A stretch of 22,072 nt of DNA from JACRIK01 sp040753835 (GTDB lineage Bacteria; Planctomycetota; MHYJ01; JACQXL01), in NCBI GenBank assembly GCA_040753835.1, contig JBFMDM010000024.1:1-22072 (forward strand), written 5' to 3'. Shown piece by piece: positions 1 to 6,065 of the stretch (position 1 is its first letter; the number at the start of each line of letters is the position of its first letter). The notes under the pieces were generated by a model, which was not told the DNA's origin, searched no databases, and saw nothing but the letters and a program-made list of their open reading frames with translations. A program made the translations under genes and the position numbers.

Positions 1-324
1 GCGCACAGATGCATTCTTGTCATTCAATAGTTTGATTATCTTAGGTGCGGCCTCTTTATAACCGAGTTTACCAAGGCTATAAGCCGCAGACCCGCGAACA
101 GATGGTTCCTTATCATTCAGTAATTTGCTAATCTCCGGTGCGGCTTCTTTATAACCAAGGTTGCCAAGGGCTTCAGCCGCACGTCCGCGAAAAAAGGAAT
201 CAGCATCGCCTAATTGCTCAATCAGATCCTTAATCCGTTCTGGTGTTGCTTTGGTTTTCTCATCCGAATAAGCCACTCCCATACAGATAAGGCAAAGTCC
301 AACCAGAATAAAATTCTTTAGCAT
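1..324 (-). CDS. Exported HEAT-repeat protein, N-terminal part (runs off left edge)
   Basis: The reading frame is open from an ATG at 322-324 down to base 1, exactly 108 codons, so the protein continues beyond the window. Residues 1-20 form a Sec-type signal peptide (MLKN, a hydrophobic stretch, then VAYS before DEK) with no proper lipobox. After it come HEAT/PBS-lyase-like repeats with a clear 31-residue period; each unit carries R-x-x-A-A-x-x-L-G-x-L-G-Y-K-E-A-A-P and then LLND. HEAT repeats form helical solenoids that bind proteins. No catalytic domain is visible in the part present, so its partner and role are unknown. Secretion to the periplasm or cell surface is inferred from the signal peptide. 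No strong Shine-Dalgarno site precedes the ATG. Confidence 0.85.
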   Translation of the reverse strand, partial: MLKNFILVGLCLICMGVAYSDEKTKATPERIKDLIEQLGDADSFFRGRAAEALGNLGYKEAAPEISKLLNDKEPSVRGSAAYSLGKLGYKEAAPKIIKLLNDKNASVR

Positions 325-389
325 AAAATTTATAGTTTACATAATCTGTAATTCGGGGACACAAACTAATAATTCCCGGGCCCCATCCA

Positions 390-494
390 TTACATATACC
401 TCGTTTTCTTGAACTCCTCCAGCAAAATATTGTTTCGCGCTTTTTTTATCTCCATCGTCACGTCGTCGGGCAGTTTGGCGGCCCGGGTGCCTCC
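390..494 (-). pseudogene. Remnant of a miaB 3' end (last ~34 codons)
   Basis: Read on the minus strand in one frame, this segment gives GTRAAKLPDDVTMEIKK followed by ARNNILLEEFKKTRYM and a stop. It matches the C-terminus of the intact MiaB encoded at 1303-2454 at 23 of 30 residues. A 20-base identical stretch occurs at 450-469 and 1354-1373 in the same orientation. Homology starts 2 nt after the nucleotidyltransferase stop codon. There is no start codon or upstream MiaB sequence, so this is a fragment and not a gene. It diverges at many third codon positions, so it is not a recent copy of the present miaB end. It marks the far boundary of the inserted two-gene cassette. Confidence 0.75.
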
Positions 495-496
495 GG

Positions 497-1066
497 TTAT
501 TTTAGCGCTGATATTATCTTGTCCAGATTGGTCTTGATATCCGCCCGGAGGAGTTCGCGATTCATTATCGCGGCTCTTTTCTTCAGGTATCCAACATCTA
601 ATTTACTGCCCTGTGCGGCAACGATATTTTCAACATCGGACTGGTCAATCGGGCGGTTGGATAATAACTTGTAAAGTATCACGTCTTCAGGAGACGCCAC
701 CCAGACATCCCGGCCCAGTATGCGGACCTTCCTCTTCCGGTCAAAAACGCCCTGTTCAAATTCAGAATAGCCCATTATAATATCAGAATGATAGTCGCCG
801 TAAAACAGCCGGCACATTCCCATATTGGTTATCTGTTTAAGCGCGGTTGGATAGTCAAACCTGAAATGGTATTTTTCGGCCAGATTAAGGAACGATTCTG
901 CTTTCTCAGGACCGATTTGAACGACAATGTCAATGTCCAACGTCTTTCTGGGCCGTCCCCAGACATCAGAGGCCAGGCCGCCGATTGTTACATAGGGTAT
1001 CTTGTTCTCGGATAATAATTTGATGGTGTTGGCGACCAGGGAACGGAAGGTGTATTTATTTGGCAT
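497..1066 (-). CDS. Nucleotidyltransferase, AbiEii/MNT-type, probable toxin-like partner
   Basis: This 189-residue protein has the nucleotidyltransferase fold signature: G29-G30 followed by R-K-T-L-D44-I-D46, with a likely third carboxylate at D95 in HSDIIMG. The later VASPEDVILYKLL and DQSDVENI motifs are typical of AbiEii/DUF6036-like stand-alone nucleotidyltransferases. Relatives in type IV or MNT/HEPN-like toxin-antitoxin pairs transfer NMP groups to tRNA or to a partner protein; which applies here is not shown. The gene overlaps the end of the upstream 71-residue gene by 11 nt, so the two are probably translated together. It lies downstream of miaB in the same direction, and a miaB 3' remnant follows within 2 nt, which suggests it arrived as part of a mobile cassette. 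It could instead be a housekeeping nucleotidyltransferase of unknown substrate. Confidence 0.8.
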   Translation of the reverse strand: MPNKYTFRSLVANTIKLLSENKIPYVTIGGLASDVWGRPRKTLDIDIVVQIGPEKAESFLNLAEKYHFRFDYPTALKQITNMGMCRLFYGDYHSDIIMGYSEFEQGVFDRKRKVRILGRDVWVASPEDVILYKLLSNRPIDQSDVENIVAAQGSKLDVGYLKKRAAIMNRELLRADIKTNLDKIISALK

Positions 1067-1271
1067 ATTGTTTCTCTAATGCCTTGGAAAGAGAGACAAA
1101 GAGAGGAGAAAGACGTATTGGCTTGCGGCTGATGTCATTAAGTAACAATAACTCCTCGGTCATCCGGATTCTCTGGCGCAATGTGGCGGTCCGGTGCCAG
1201 CGCTTGAGTTCGTTATCCTTATACTGCCCGATGCCTTGCATCCGCCTGGCCCAATTATTGACGTCTTTCAT
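1056..1271 (-). CDS. Small basic protein, candidate antitoxin/partner of the nucleotidyltransferase
   Basis: A 71-residue ORF that I cannot assign to a named family. It is rich in Arg, Lys and Leu and predicted helical, with WARRMQ near the N-terminus and a central TLRQRIRMTEELLLLND segment. No transmembrane segment or zinc motif is visible. It begins 31 nt after the miaB stop and overlaps the nucleotidyltransferase start by 11 nt, the usual layout of a small partner gene translated just before a toxin-like enzyme. The ATG at 1269-1271 has no strong ribosome-binding site; a +1 shadow ORF over the same bases shows no recognisable domain. Being an antitoxin is inference from position and size only. 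Confidence 0.6.
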   Translation of the reverse strand: MKDVNNWARRMQGIGQYKDNELKRWHRTATLRQRIRMTEELLLLNDISRKPIRLSPLFVSLSKALEKQYAK

Positions 1272-1302
1272 AATTACTATATTACCATAACCAACGTGAA
1301 AG

Positions 1303-2454
1303 TCAAGTGATTTTAAACTCGTTTAATAACTGATTATTACGAGATTTCTTTACCTCCATCGTCACGTCGTCGGCAAGTTTGGCCGCGGCCGTGCCGGAAC
1401 GAGGCGAGTATTTGAACACATAGATTTTGCTGAAGCCGGCCTCTTTTACCAGCGAGACCGTGGCCTGGAAATCCTCATCCGTCTCGGTCGGGAAGCCCAC
1501 GATAAAATCAGAGATGATTTTTATATCAGGCATCAGTTCCTTGGCCTTACGCACAATCTCCAGATATTCCAGGGCCGTATATCCCCGGCGCATCATCTTG
1601 AGAATCCGGTCCGAGCCGGACTGGGCCGGCATATGGAGTTCCTTCTTCACTTGAGGCAACGATGCCATGGTCTCCAACAACTCATCGGTGATGTCAGAAG
1701 GATGAGAAGTTATAAAAGACAGCGTATAGCGTGGAGCACATTCGCTTCGCTCAGTGTAAACTTTGAGCGTGGAGCGTTGCAAATCACGTAAGAGATATGA
1801 GAGATTTACCTTCTTGTCAAACGACTTTCCGTATGAAGTCACATTCTGGCCGAGCAGGGTTATCTCCTTCACTCCCCTCTTTAAGAGCGAACGGACCTCA
1901 TCTATAATCTCCTCAGGCGGGCGGCTGATTTCCTTGCCCCTCACATAAGGCACGATGCAATAACTGCAAAAGTTGTCGCATCCTCTCATCACCTGCACGT
2001 AGGCGTGCCTTTCATCAGATATATAAACAGAATGCGTGTATTCCTCGCCTTTTATCAGGCCTTCCTTATCAGCGCACACTGACTTATCAACTTTTTGGCT
2101 TATCAACTTATCAACTTGTTTCGTAATACTTTTATACCGATGCGGGCCGCAGACCAGGGACACATGCGGCAGGCGCTTGAAGATGCCCTCTTTGTCCTTC
2201 TGGGCCATACAGCCGATGATGCCGATGACCAGTCCGGGTTTTTTGGTCTTGAGGGCTTTGAGATTGGCTACGCGCGAATAGACCCGCTCCTCGGCATGCG
2301 CGCGGACACTGCAGGTATTGACCAGAATCACGTCCGCCTTGGCCTCGGAATCAACCATCTTATATCCGGCGTCAAGAAATGAGCCGGTGATTAGTTCGGA
2401 GTCCAACTTATTCATCTGGCAACCAAAGGTTTGTATAAGCAGGTTTTTGGACAT
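1303..2454 (-). CDS. miaB: tRNA-2-methylthio-N6-isopentenyladenosine(37) synthase MiaB, lacking TRAM domain
   Basis: MiaB is a radical-SAM methylthiotransferase that adds a 2-methylthio group to N6-isopentenyladenosine at position 37 of tRNAs. The N-terminal UPF0004 domain has the GCQMN motif and the cluster cysteines C12, C48 and C82. The radical-SAM motif CDNFCSYC supplies C159, C163 and C166, followed by IVPYVRG. QMN and MRGCDNFC favour MiaB over RimO or MtaB. The protein is 383 residues; MiaB usually has about 430-450 and ends in a TRAM RNA-binding domain, which is absent here because translation stops just after the KKSRNNQLL helix. Residues ~228-245 (containing YTERSECAPR) are an extra segment encoded by a short repeat-containing insertion. 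A promoter-like pair lies directly before the ATG. The aminopeptidase gene is divergent. Confidence 0.93.
   Translation of the reverse strand: MSKNLLIQTFGCQMNKLDSELITGSFLDAGYKMVDSEAKADVILVNTCSVRAHAEERVYSRVANLKALKTKKPGLVIGIIGCMAQKDKEGIFKRLPHVSLVCGPHRYKSITKQVDKLISQKVDKSVCADKEGLIKGEEYTHSVYISDERHAYVQVMRGCDNFCSYCIVPYVRGKEISRPPEEIIDEVRSLLKRGVKEITLLGQNVTSYGKSFDKKVNLSYLLRDLQRSTLKVYTERSECAPRYTLSFITSHPSDITDELLETMASLPQVKKELHMPAQSGSDRILKMMRRGYTALEYLEIVRKAKELMPDIKIISDFIVGFPTETDEDFQATVSLVKEAGFSKIYVFKYSPRSGTAAAKLADDVTMEVKKSRNNQLLNEFKIT
1729..1775. repeat. Short direct repeat with GC-rich core inserted in frame in miaB
   Basis: The 9-base unit GCGTGGAGC occurs at 1729-1737 and 1767-1775, 38 nt apart in the same orientation. 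Between them is a CGCTTCGCTC-type core containing GCTTCGC, the complement of the compact GCGAAGC mini-hairpin. The segment adds about 14-18 codons to miaB between the strand ending DLQ and the conserved F-I-T-S-H-P, where other MiaB proteins have a short loop. It keeps the reading frame. It resembles a small mobile palindromic element that tolerates insertion into coding sequence. Confidence 0.5.
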
Positions 2455-2460
2455 AACATT

Positions 2461-2488
2461 ATGATACCCTAAACCCGGAAGTATTCAA
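2461..2488 (-). promoter_or_regulatory. Promoter-like pair for miaB, possibly leaderless
   Basis: On the minus strand a -35-like TTGAAT (2483-2488), a 16-bp spacer and a -10-like TATCAT (2461-2466, 5 of 6 to consensus) are followed by only 6 nt before the miaB ATG. Transcription would start at or next to the start codon, and no Shine-Dalgarno sequence is present. Assigned by eye. Confidence 0.4.
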
Positions 2489-2500
2489 GAAAAACTCTTC

Positions 2501-2598
2501 ACCACAAAGGACACAAAGGTCACAAAGGAATATCAGAAAGAATATTGACTTTGTGGTTTTTATGCAGTATTGTATAGCATAAATTGATTCTTTGTGGT
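2501..2598. repeat. ACCACAAAG/CTTTGTGGT repeat cluster in the miaB-aminopeptidase spacer
   Basis: ACCACAAAG at 2501-2509 is followed by near copies (GACACAAAGG, TCACAAAGG) up to ~2529. Its exact reverse complement CTTTGTGGT occurs at 2549-2557 and 2590-2598. The cluster can fold back on itself. A related array of ACACAAAG units lies at 21995-22010. The spacer holds no gene. Confidence 0.55.
2545..2573 (+). promoter_or_regulatory. Sigma70-like promoter for the aminopeptidase gene
   Basis: TTGACT (2545-2550, 5 of 6 to the -35 consensus), a 17-bp spacer and TATTGT (2568-2573, 4 of 6). The start would fall near 2580, leaving a leader of about 55 nt. The -35 box overlaps one CTTTGTGGT repeat. Confidence 0.4.
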
Positions 2599-2634
2599 CT
2601 TTGAGGTTAACTATAGAAAGCGAGATATCATAGA

Positions 2635-3723
2635 ATGAACAAGTATTTAGAGCGGTTCTGCGCGAAGATGCCCGAACTGAAATGCGACGCCTTCCTGGTC
2701 ACCAACGTGACCAATATGCAATACCTGAGCGGATTCACCGGCCACGATTCGTTCCTGTTGGTGCTTCCGGATAAGTCATTTCTGATCACCGATTTCAGGT
2801 ATATCAAGCAGGCCCAGGATGAAATAAAAGACAAGTCCATCCGCATCATCCGGCAGAAGGACGGGCTGTTCAAGAAGGCGCTGGAATTAATCCACTCAAG
2901 CAGACCGAGGATAAAGCGGCTGGGTTTTGAGGAGCCGGCAATGAGCATCACCTCGTTCCGGGAACTGAAGAAGGGATTGAAGAATATAAAACTCGTGCCG
3001 GACCGGGGCACGATTGAGAACCTGGCCGCCATCAAGACGCCGGAAGAAATCGCTAAAATCAGGGTATCAATAAAGTGCGCGATTGACGGCTTTAACCGCA
3101 CCAGGAAGACAATCCGGCCGGGCCTGAGCGAGAAGAATATCGCCAACGAACTTGATTACAATATGCGCGCCCTGGGCGCGGAACGCACCGCCTTCAGCAG
3201 TATCGTGGCCGTGGACGAGCAGGCCGCCCTGCCCCACGCGCCGGTGTCGGACAAGAAGGTTACGGCCAATTGCCTGGTGCTGATTGACTGGGGCGCCTGT
3301 GTCAATGAATACCACTCGGACCTGACGCGCGTTTTGTTCCTGGGAAAGATTTCGCCGTTGGACAAAAAGATATTCCAGATTGTGCGCGACGCGCAGCAGA
3401 AGGCGATTGATATGGTCCGGCCCGGCGCGGTCATAAAGGATATAGACGCGGCGGCGCGCAATTACATCAAGCAGAAGGGCTACGGCAAATACTTCGGACA
3501 TAGTTTGGGACACGGCGTGGGCCGGATGGTCCATACGATGCCGCGGGTGAGTTCCAAGAACAAGGAGGCCCTGAAGGCCGGAATGGTCTTTACGGTTGAG
3601 CCGGGCATCTACCTGCCTGATAAGACGGGCGTTAGGATTGAGGATATGGTGCTGGTGACCGAGAACGGATGCGAGGTCTTGACCCGCGCGATGCCCAAGG
3701 AAATTGAGGATATGCGGGTTTAG
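2635..3723 (+). CDS. M24B metallopeptidase, Xaa-Pro aminopeptidase/dipeptidase (creatinase fold)
   Basis: A 362-residue cytosolic peptidase that should release the N-terminal residue before proline or cleave Xaa-Pro dipeptides, using two divalent metals. An N-terminal creatinase-type domain (about 1-120) carries TNMQYLSGFTG. The C-terminal pita-bread domain shows all five expected metal ligands: two Asp in LIDWGACVNEYHSDLTR, a His in GHSLGHGVG, a Glu in FTVEPGIY, and a Glu in VRIEDMV. Length fits the PepQ/YpdF-like group of about 350-370 residues. The choice between aminopeptidase and prolidase cannot be made from sequence alone. The ATG at 2635 has only a weak GA-rich site before it. It stands alone, divergent from miaB, with a promoter-like pair about 60 nt upstream. 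Confidence 0.9.
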   Translation: MNKYLERFCAKMPELKCDAFLVTNVTNMQYLSGFTGHDSFLLVLPDKSFLITDFRYIKQAQDEIKDKSIRIIRQKDGLFKKALELIHSSRPRIKRLGFEEPAMSITSFRELKKGLKNIKLVPDRGTIENLAAIKTPEEIAKIRVSIKCAIDGFNRTRKTIRPGLSEKNIANELDYNMRALGAERTAFSSIVAVDEQAALPHAPVSDKKVTANCLVLIDWGACVNEYHSDLTRVLFLGKISPLDKKIFQIVRDAQQKAIDMVRPGAVIKDIDAAARNYIKQKGYGKYFGHSLGHGVGRMVHTMPRVSSKNKEALKAGMVFTVEPGIYLPDKTGVRIEDMVLVTENGCEVLTRAMPKEIEDMRV

Positions 3724-3732
3724 CGAATTTAT

Positions 3733-3761
3733 TTGACATAAATGCATATATCTGATATATA
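3733..3761 (+). promoter_or_regulatory. Strong sigma70-like promoter upstream of the amaP-like gene
   Basis: A perfect -35 TTGACA (3733-3738), a 17-bp spacer and a -10 TATATA (3756-3761), with TG one base upstream of the -10 (3753-3754) as in extended -10 promoters. The predicted start at ~3768 falls right before the first leader hairpin. Confidence 0.65.
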
Positions 3762-3768
3762 CCTGACA

Positions 3769-3834
3769 ACCCGCCTGCGCTGTCGCTACGGCGGGTCTAA
3801 CTCGCTGTAACGTCCTTTCAGTACTAACAGCGAG
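3769..3834 (+). promoter_or_regulatory. Two-hairpin 5' leader before the amaP-like gene
   Basis: Hairpin 1 pairs ACCCGCC (3769-3775) with GGCGGGT (3790-3796). Hairpin 2 pairs CTCGCTGT (3801-3808) with ACAGCGAG (3827-3834). They fill the space between the predicted transcription start and the ribosome-binding site AAGGA at 3841-3845. They may regulate the transcript, or be genome-wide palindromic repeats that happen to lie here. No known riboswitch class was recognised. Confidence 0.5.
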
Positions 3835-3852
3835 TAAGAAAAGGACTTGATT

Positions 3853-4482
3853 ATGAAAACAATCTCTGCAATTATGAAGACGGTCAACTGGCTGGTCGCG
3901 GTGTTTTTCACCCTGGTAGCGCTTTTGTGGGTCAGCGATATAATTGACCTGGGGATGATAGGCCAGTGGGCCACGGACCTGAATTCCAGCGGCGACACCT
4001 ATCGCTGGCTGTTGGCCATAGGCACAACCTATGTTATCCTGGGCAACCTGGCTTATCTCTTGGGACGCTGGGTTACGCGCAACTATGCCTCCAGCGTCAA
4101 GGTCAGTTCGCAGGCCGGCTCGTTCTCCATCGCTATCTCGGCTATTGAGAATTCACTGCGCCGGGCCGTGCGCAAACTGGCTGAAGTCAACGACGCCCAC
4201 GTCCGGGTCTATAAAGTCAAGAAACCCGAGAACAAGCCCATCCAGATTTTCACCACCTTCTCGGTCTGGGAAGGCACCAACGTCACCGAGGTCACGGACA
4301 AAATCCGGACCGCCATCACCATCAGGTTCAACGAGATTATTGAGGTCAAAGAACCTCCGGTATTCACCATTATTCTGTCCAATATCGTGGAGCGCGAGCA
4401 TCGCAAGGCCGACACCAAGAAGAAGGACCACGAACTGATGGAAAGCGAGATGTTCCACGGGCCTGAATACCCGATTGACTAA
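3853..4482 (+). CDS. AmaP/Asp23-like membrane protein
   Basis: A 209-residue protein with two N-terminal membrane segments (about residues 12-29 and 52-73). A soluble domain of about 100 residues follows (80-178), with the alternating pattern of alkaline-shock Asp23/AmaP proteins: a S-I-A-I-S-A-I-E-N-S-L-R helix start, HVRVYKV, FTTFSVWEGTNV, and a final TIILSNI strand. AmaP anchors Asp23 at the membrane in Firmicutes; in other phyla the role is unknown but linked to envelope stress. The start is the ATG at 3853, with AAGGA at 3841-3845 seven nt before it; a TTG two codons upstream is less likely. The C-terminal tail is charged. The MFS gene follows after 30 nt, so they may be co-transcribed. 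The family call rests on pattern, not on alignment. Confidence 0.6.
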   Translation: MKTISAIMKTVNWLVAVFFTLVALLWVSDIIDLGMIGQWATDLNSSGDTYRWLLAIGTTYVILGNLAYLLGRWVTRNYASSVKVSSQAGSFSIAISAIENSLRRAVRKLAEVNDAHVRVYKVKKPENKPIQIFTTFSVWEGTNVTEVTDKIRTAITIRFNEIIEVKEPPVFTIILSNIVEREHRKADTKKKDHELMESEMFHGPEYPID

Positions 4483-4512
4483 GGTGGGGAATAAGGTGGC
4501 CCCCAAGAACCT

Positions 4513-6012
4513 ATGGCTGACGATTTCTCGCCTCAACAGAGGCGTTCATCATTAACATTGTCCATCTGGGACGGCGTCTTTGCCCAGTTTCATGCGGTCA
4601 TTGCCGGCGGTCCATTGGTCATAGCATATTTAAGCGCTTATCTCAAAACCAGCGATGATTTTCGCTGGTCGTACCTGTCTGCCATACCGCCCCTGGCCGG
4701 ACTGATTCAGTTGCTTTCGGCTCATTGGCTGCAGTCCAATATGCACCTAAGAAAGCCGTTTACCATCGTTACCGCAAATGTCTCGCGCTTTGCCTGGTTC
4801 TTTATCGCAATCATTCCGTTCCTATTCCCTGAAAAAAAGGCCCTGACCCTGTTCTTTCTGGTCTACACTCTGATTAACCTGTCTATGGCTATGGCCGGCA
4901 ACTCCTGGATATCCTGGATGGCCGACGCGATACCCTCGGCGCTGCGCGGCAGGTATTTCAGCCGGCGCAACCTGCTTTGCACACTGGTGAACCCAATCGG
5001 CATCATCACCGGTAAATTATACGATTTTTTCAGAGACCACTACAGCGCGCAATTGCTCGGCGCGTTCTCTTTTGCCATGCCGGCCTTTATGGCCAAAGAC
5101 CAGGGTATTATATTTATTTTAGTAGGCATCGCCTTTGTCTTCGCGGTCCTGGCCGGCGCCCTGCCTTCTATGATATTCCTGATAAAACAGCCCGAGCCGC
5201 CGTATGTCAAACCGACGCCAAAAGATGTCCAGGACACATCCAGCGATAAGGTCAGCGTCTGGGCCGCCACAAAGGAAATCCTCAAGAACAATGAGTTGAA
5301 GAACCTGTTCCTGGTGATGATTATCTGGCATATCGTCAACGGGTTCTCAGCGCCGCTTTGGGGGCCATTCCGGCTGCTGGACCTGCAGATGTCAGTAACG
5401 GCATTGTCCGTATGCGACCTGTTCCTTGGACCGCTTTGCGCGATACTGTCCTTTCTTGTCTGGGGCAAGATTATTGACCGCTTCGGCAACAAGACCGTCA
5501 TCATGTTCACGCTTTATATCACATCGTTTCACCCTTTGTTCTATGTGGTCTCCAATCCGGATTTCACCGCACTGATTTATCTGGATGCGATTTCCAGCGG
5601 ACTGATGTGGAGCGGATTCAGCATTGCTATACTCAATCTCCAGTTGGCGTTTTTCCCAAAGCACGGCCGGGTGATGTATTTCGCGCTTTATACCGCAATA
5701 GTCGGCGTGGTTTTCACAATGCCGATGTTCATCACGATGTGGGCCGTTAAATTGCTGGCCGGATGGACATTCCTCTCTTTGCCAGCCATTCCAATAGTGC
5801 TTTGGCTGGTCTCGCTGGGACGGTTCTCCTGCCTGATATGGTTTTCAAAGATTAATGACCCCAAAGAAAAACCGGTGAGCGACCTGGTCTGGCACCTGCT
5901 AATACAGGCCAAGGAAGGATTTATCTGCATACCGAAATTCTTTATGCCCAAGGCGGATTACAACACGCTCGACGACAAGAATGACGAACCGCCGGCAGTG
6001 CATCCTCAGTAA
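4513..6012 (+). CDS. MFS-type membrane transporter
   Basis: A 499-residue integral membrane protein with about 12 hydrophobic segments in the two-bundle layout of the major facilitator superfamily, and a hydrophilic loop near residues 230-255 between the halves. The loop motif SALRGRYFSRRN after WMADAIP corresponds to the cytoplasmic loop of MFS proteins of the kind common in Planctomycetota and other candidate phyla. A second-half loop carries IIDRFGNKTV, an MFS motif-A-like sequence. The substrate cannot be predicted. The ATG at 4513 follows two tandem TAAGGTGG units (around 4480-4500), one of which may be the ribosome-binding site although it sits 12-14 nt away. It probably shares a transcript with the AmaP-like gene. 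Confidence 0.8.
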   Translation: MADDFSPQQRRSSLTLSIWDGVFAQFHAVIAGGPLVIAYLSAYLKTSDDFRWSYLSAIPPLAGLIQLLSAHWLQSNMHLRKPFTIVTANVSRFAWFFIAIIPFLFPEKKALTLFFLVYTLINLSMAMAGNSWISWMADAIPSALRGRYFSRRNLLCTLVNPIGIITGKLYDFFRDHYSAQLLGAFSFAMPAFMAKDQGIIFILVGIAFVFAVLAGALPSMIFLIKQPEPPYVKPTPKDVQDTSSDKVSVWAATKEILKNNELKNLFLVMIIWHIVNGFSAPLWGPFRLLDLQMSVTALSVCDLFLGPLCAILSFLVWGKIIDRFGNKTVIMFTLYITSFHPLFYVVSNPDFTALIYLDAISSGLMWSGFSIAILNLQLAFFPKHGRVMYFALYTAIVGVVFTMPMFITMWAVKLLAGWTFLSLPAIPIVLWLVSLGRFSCLIWFSKINDPKEKPVSDLVWHLLIQAKEGFICIPKFFMPKADYNTLDDKNDEPPAVHPQ

Positions 6013-6030
6013 GTTGCAAATATTAAAATA

Positions 6031-6058
6031 TTGCTTTATCCGATAGATTATCTATAAT
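6031..6058 (+). promoter_or_regulatory. Promoter-like pair with overlapping palindrome before rmuC
   Basis: A weak -35 TTGCTT (6031-6036), a 16-bp spacer and a perfect -10 TATAAT (6053-6058). The ATG of rmuC follows after 7 nt, so a transcript would be leaderless. A 13-base palindrome, ATAGAT-T-ATCTAT (6043-6055), overlaps the -10 and could be an operator. Confidence 0.45.
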
Positions 6059-6065
6059 CACCTTG

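Noticed and set aside
340..389. Fragment of a REP-type element (ATTCGGGGACAC next to TAATTCCCGGG)
   Set aside because: The short string recalls sequences near REP-associated transposases, but no hairpin of useful length or transposase is present.
3067..3747. 226-codon minus-strand ORF opposite the aminopeptidase
   Set aside because: Shadow of the M24 peptidase gene, in which all metal ligands are conserved in the plus frame.
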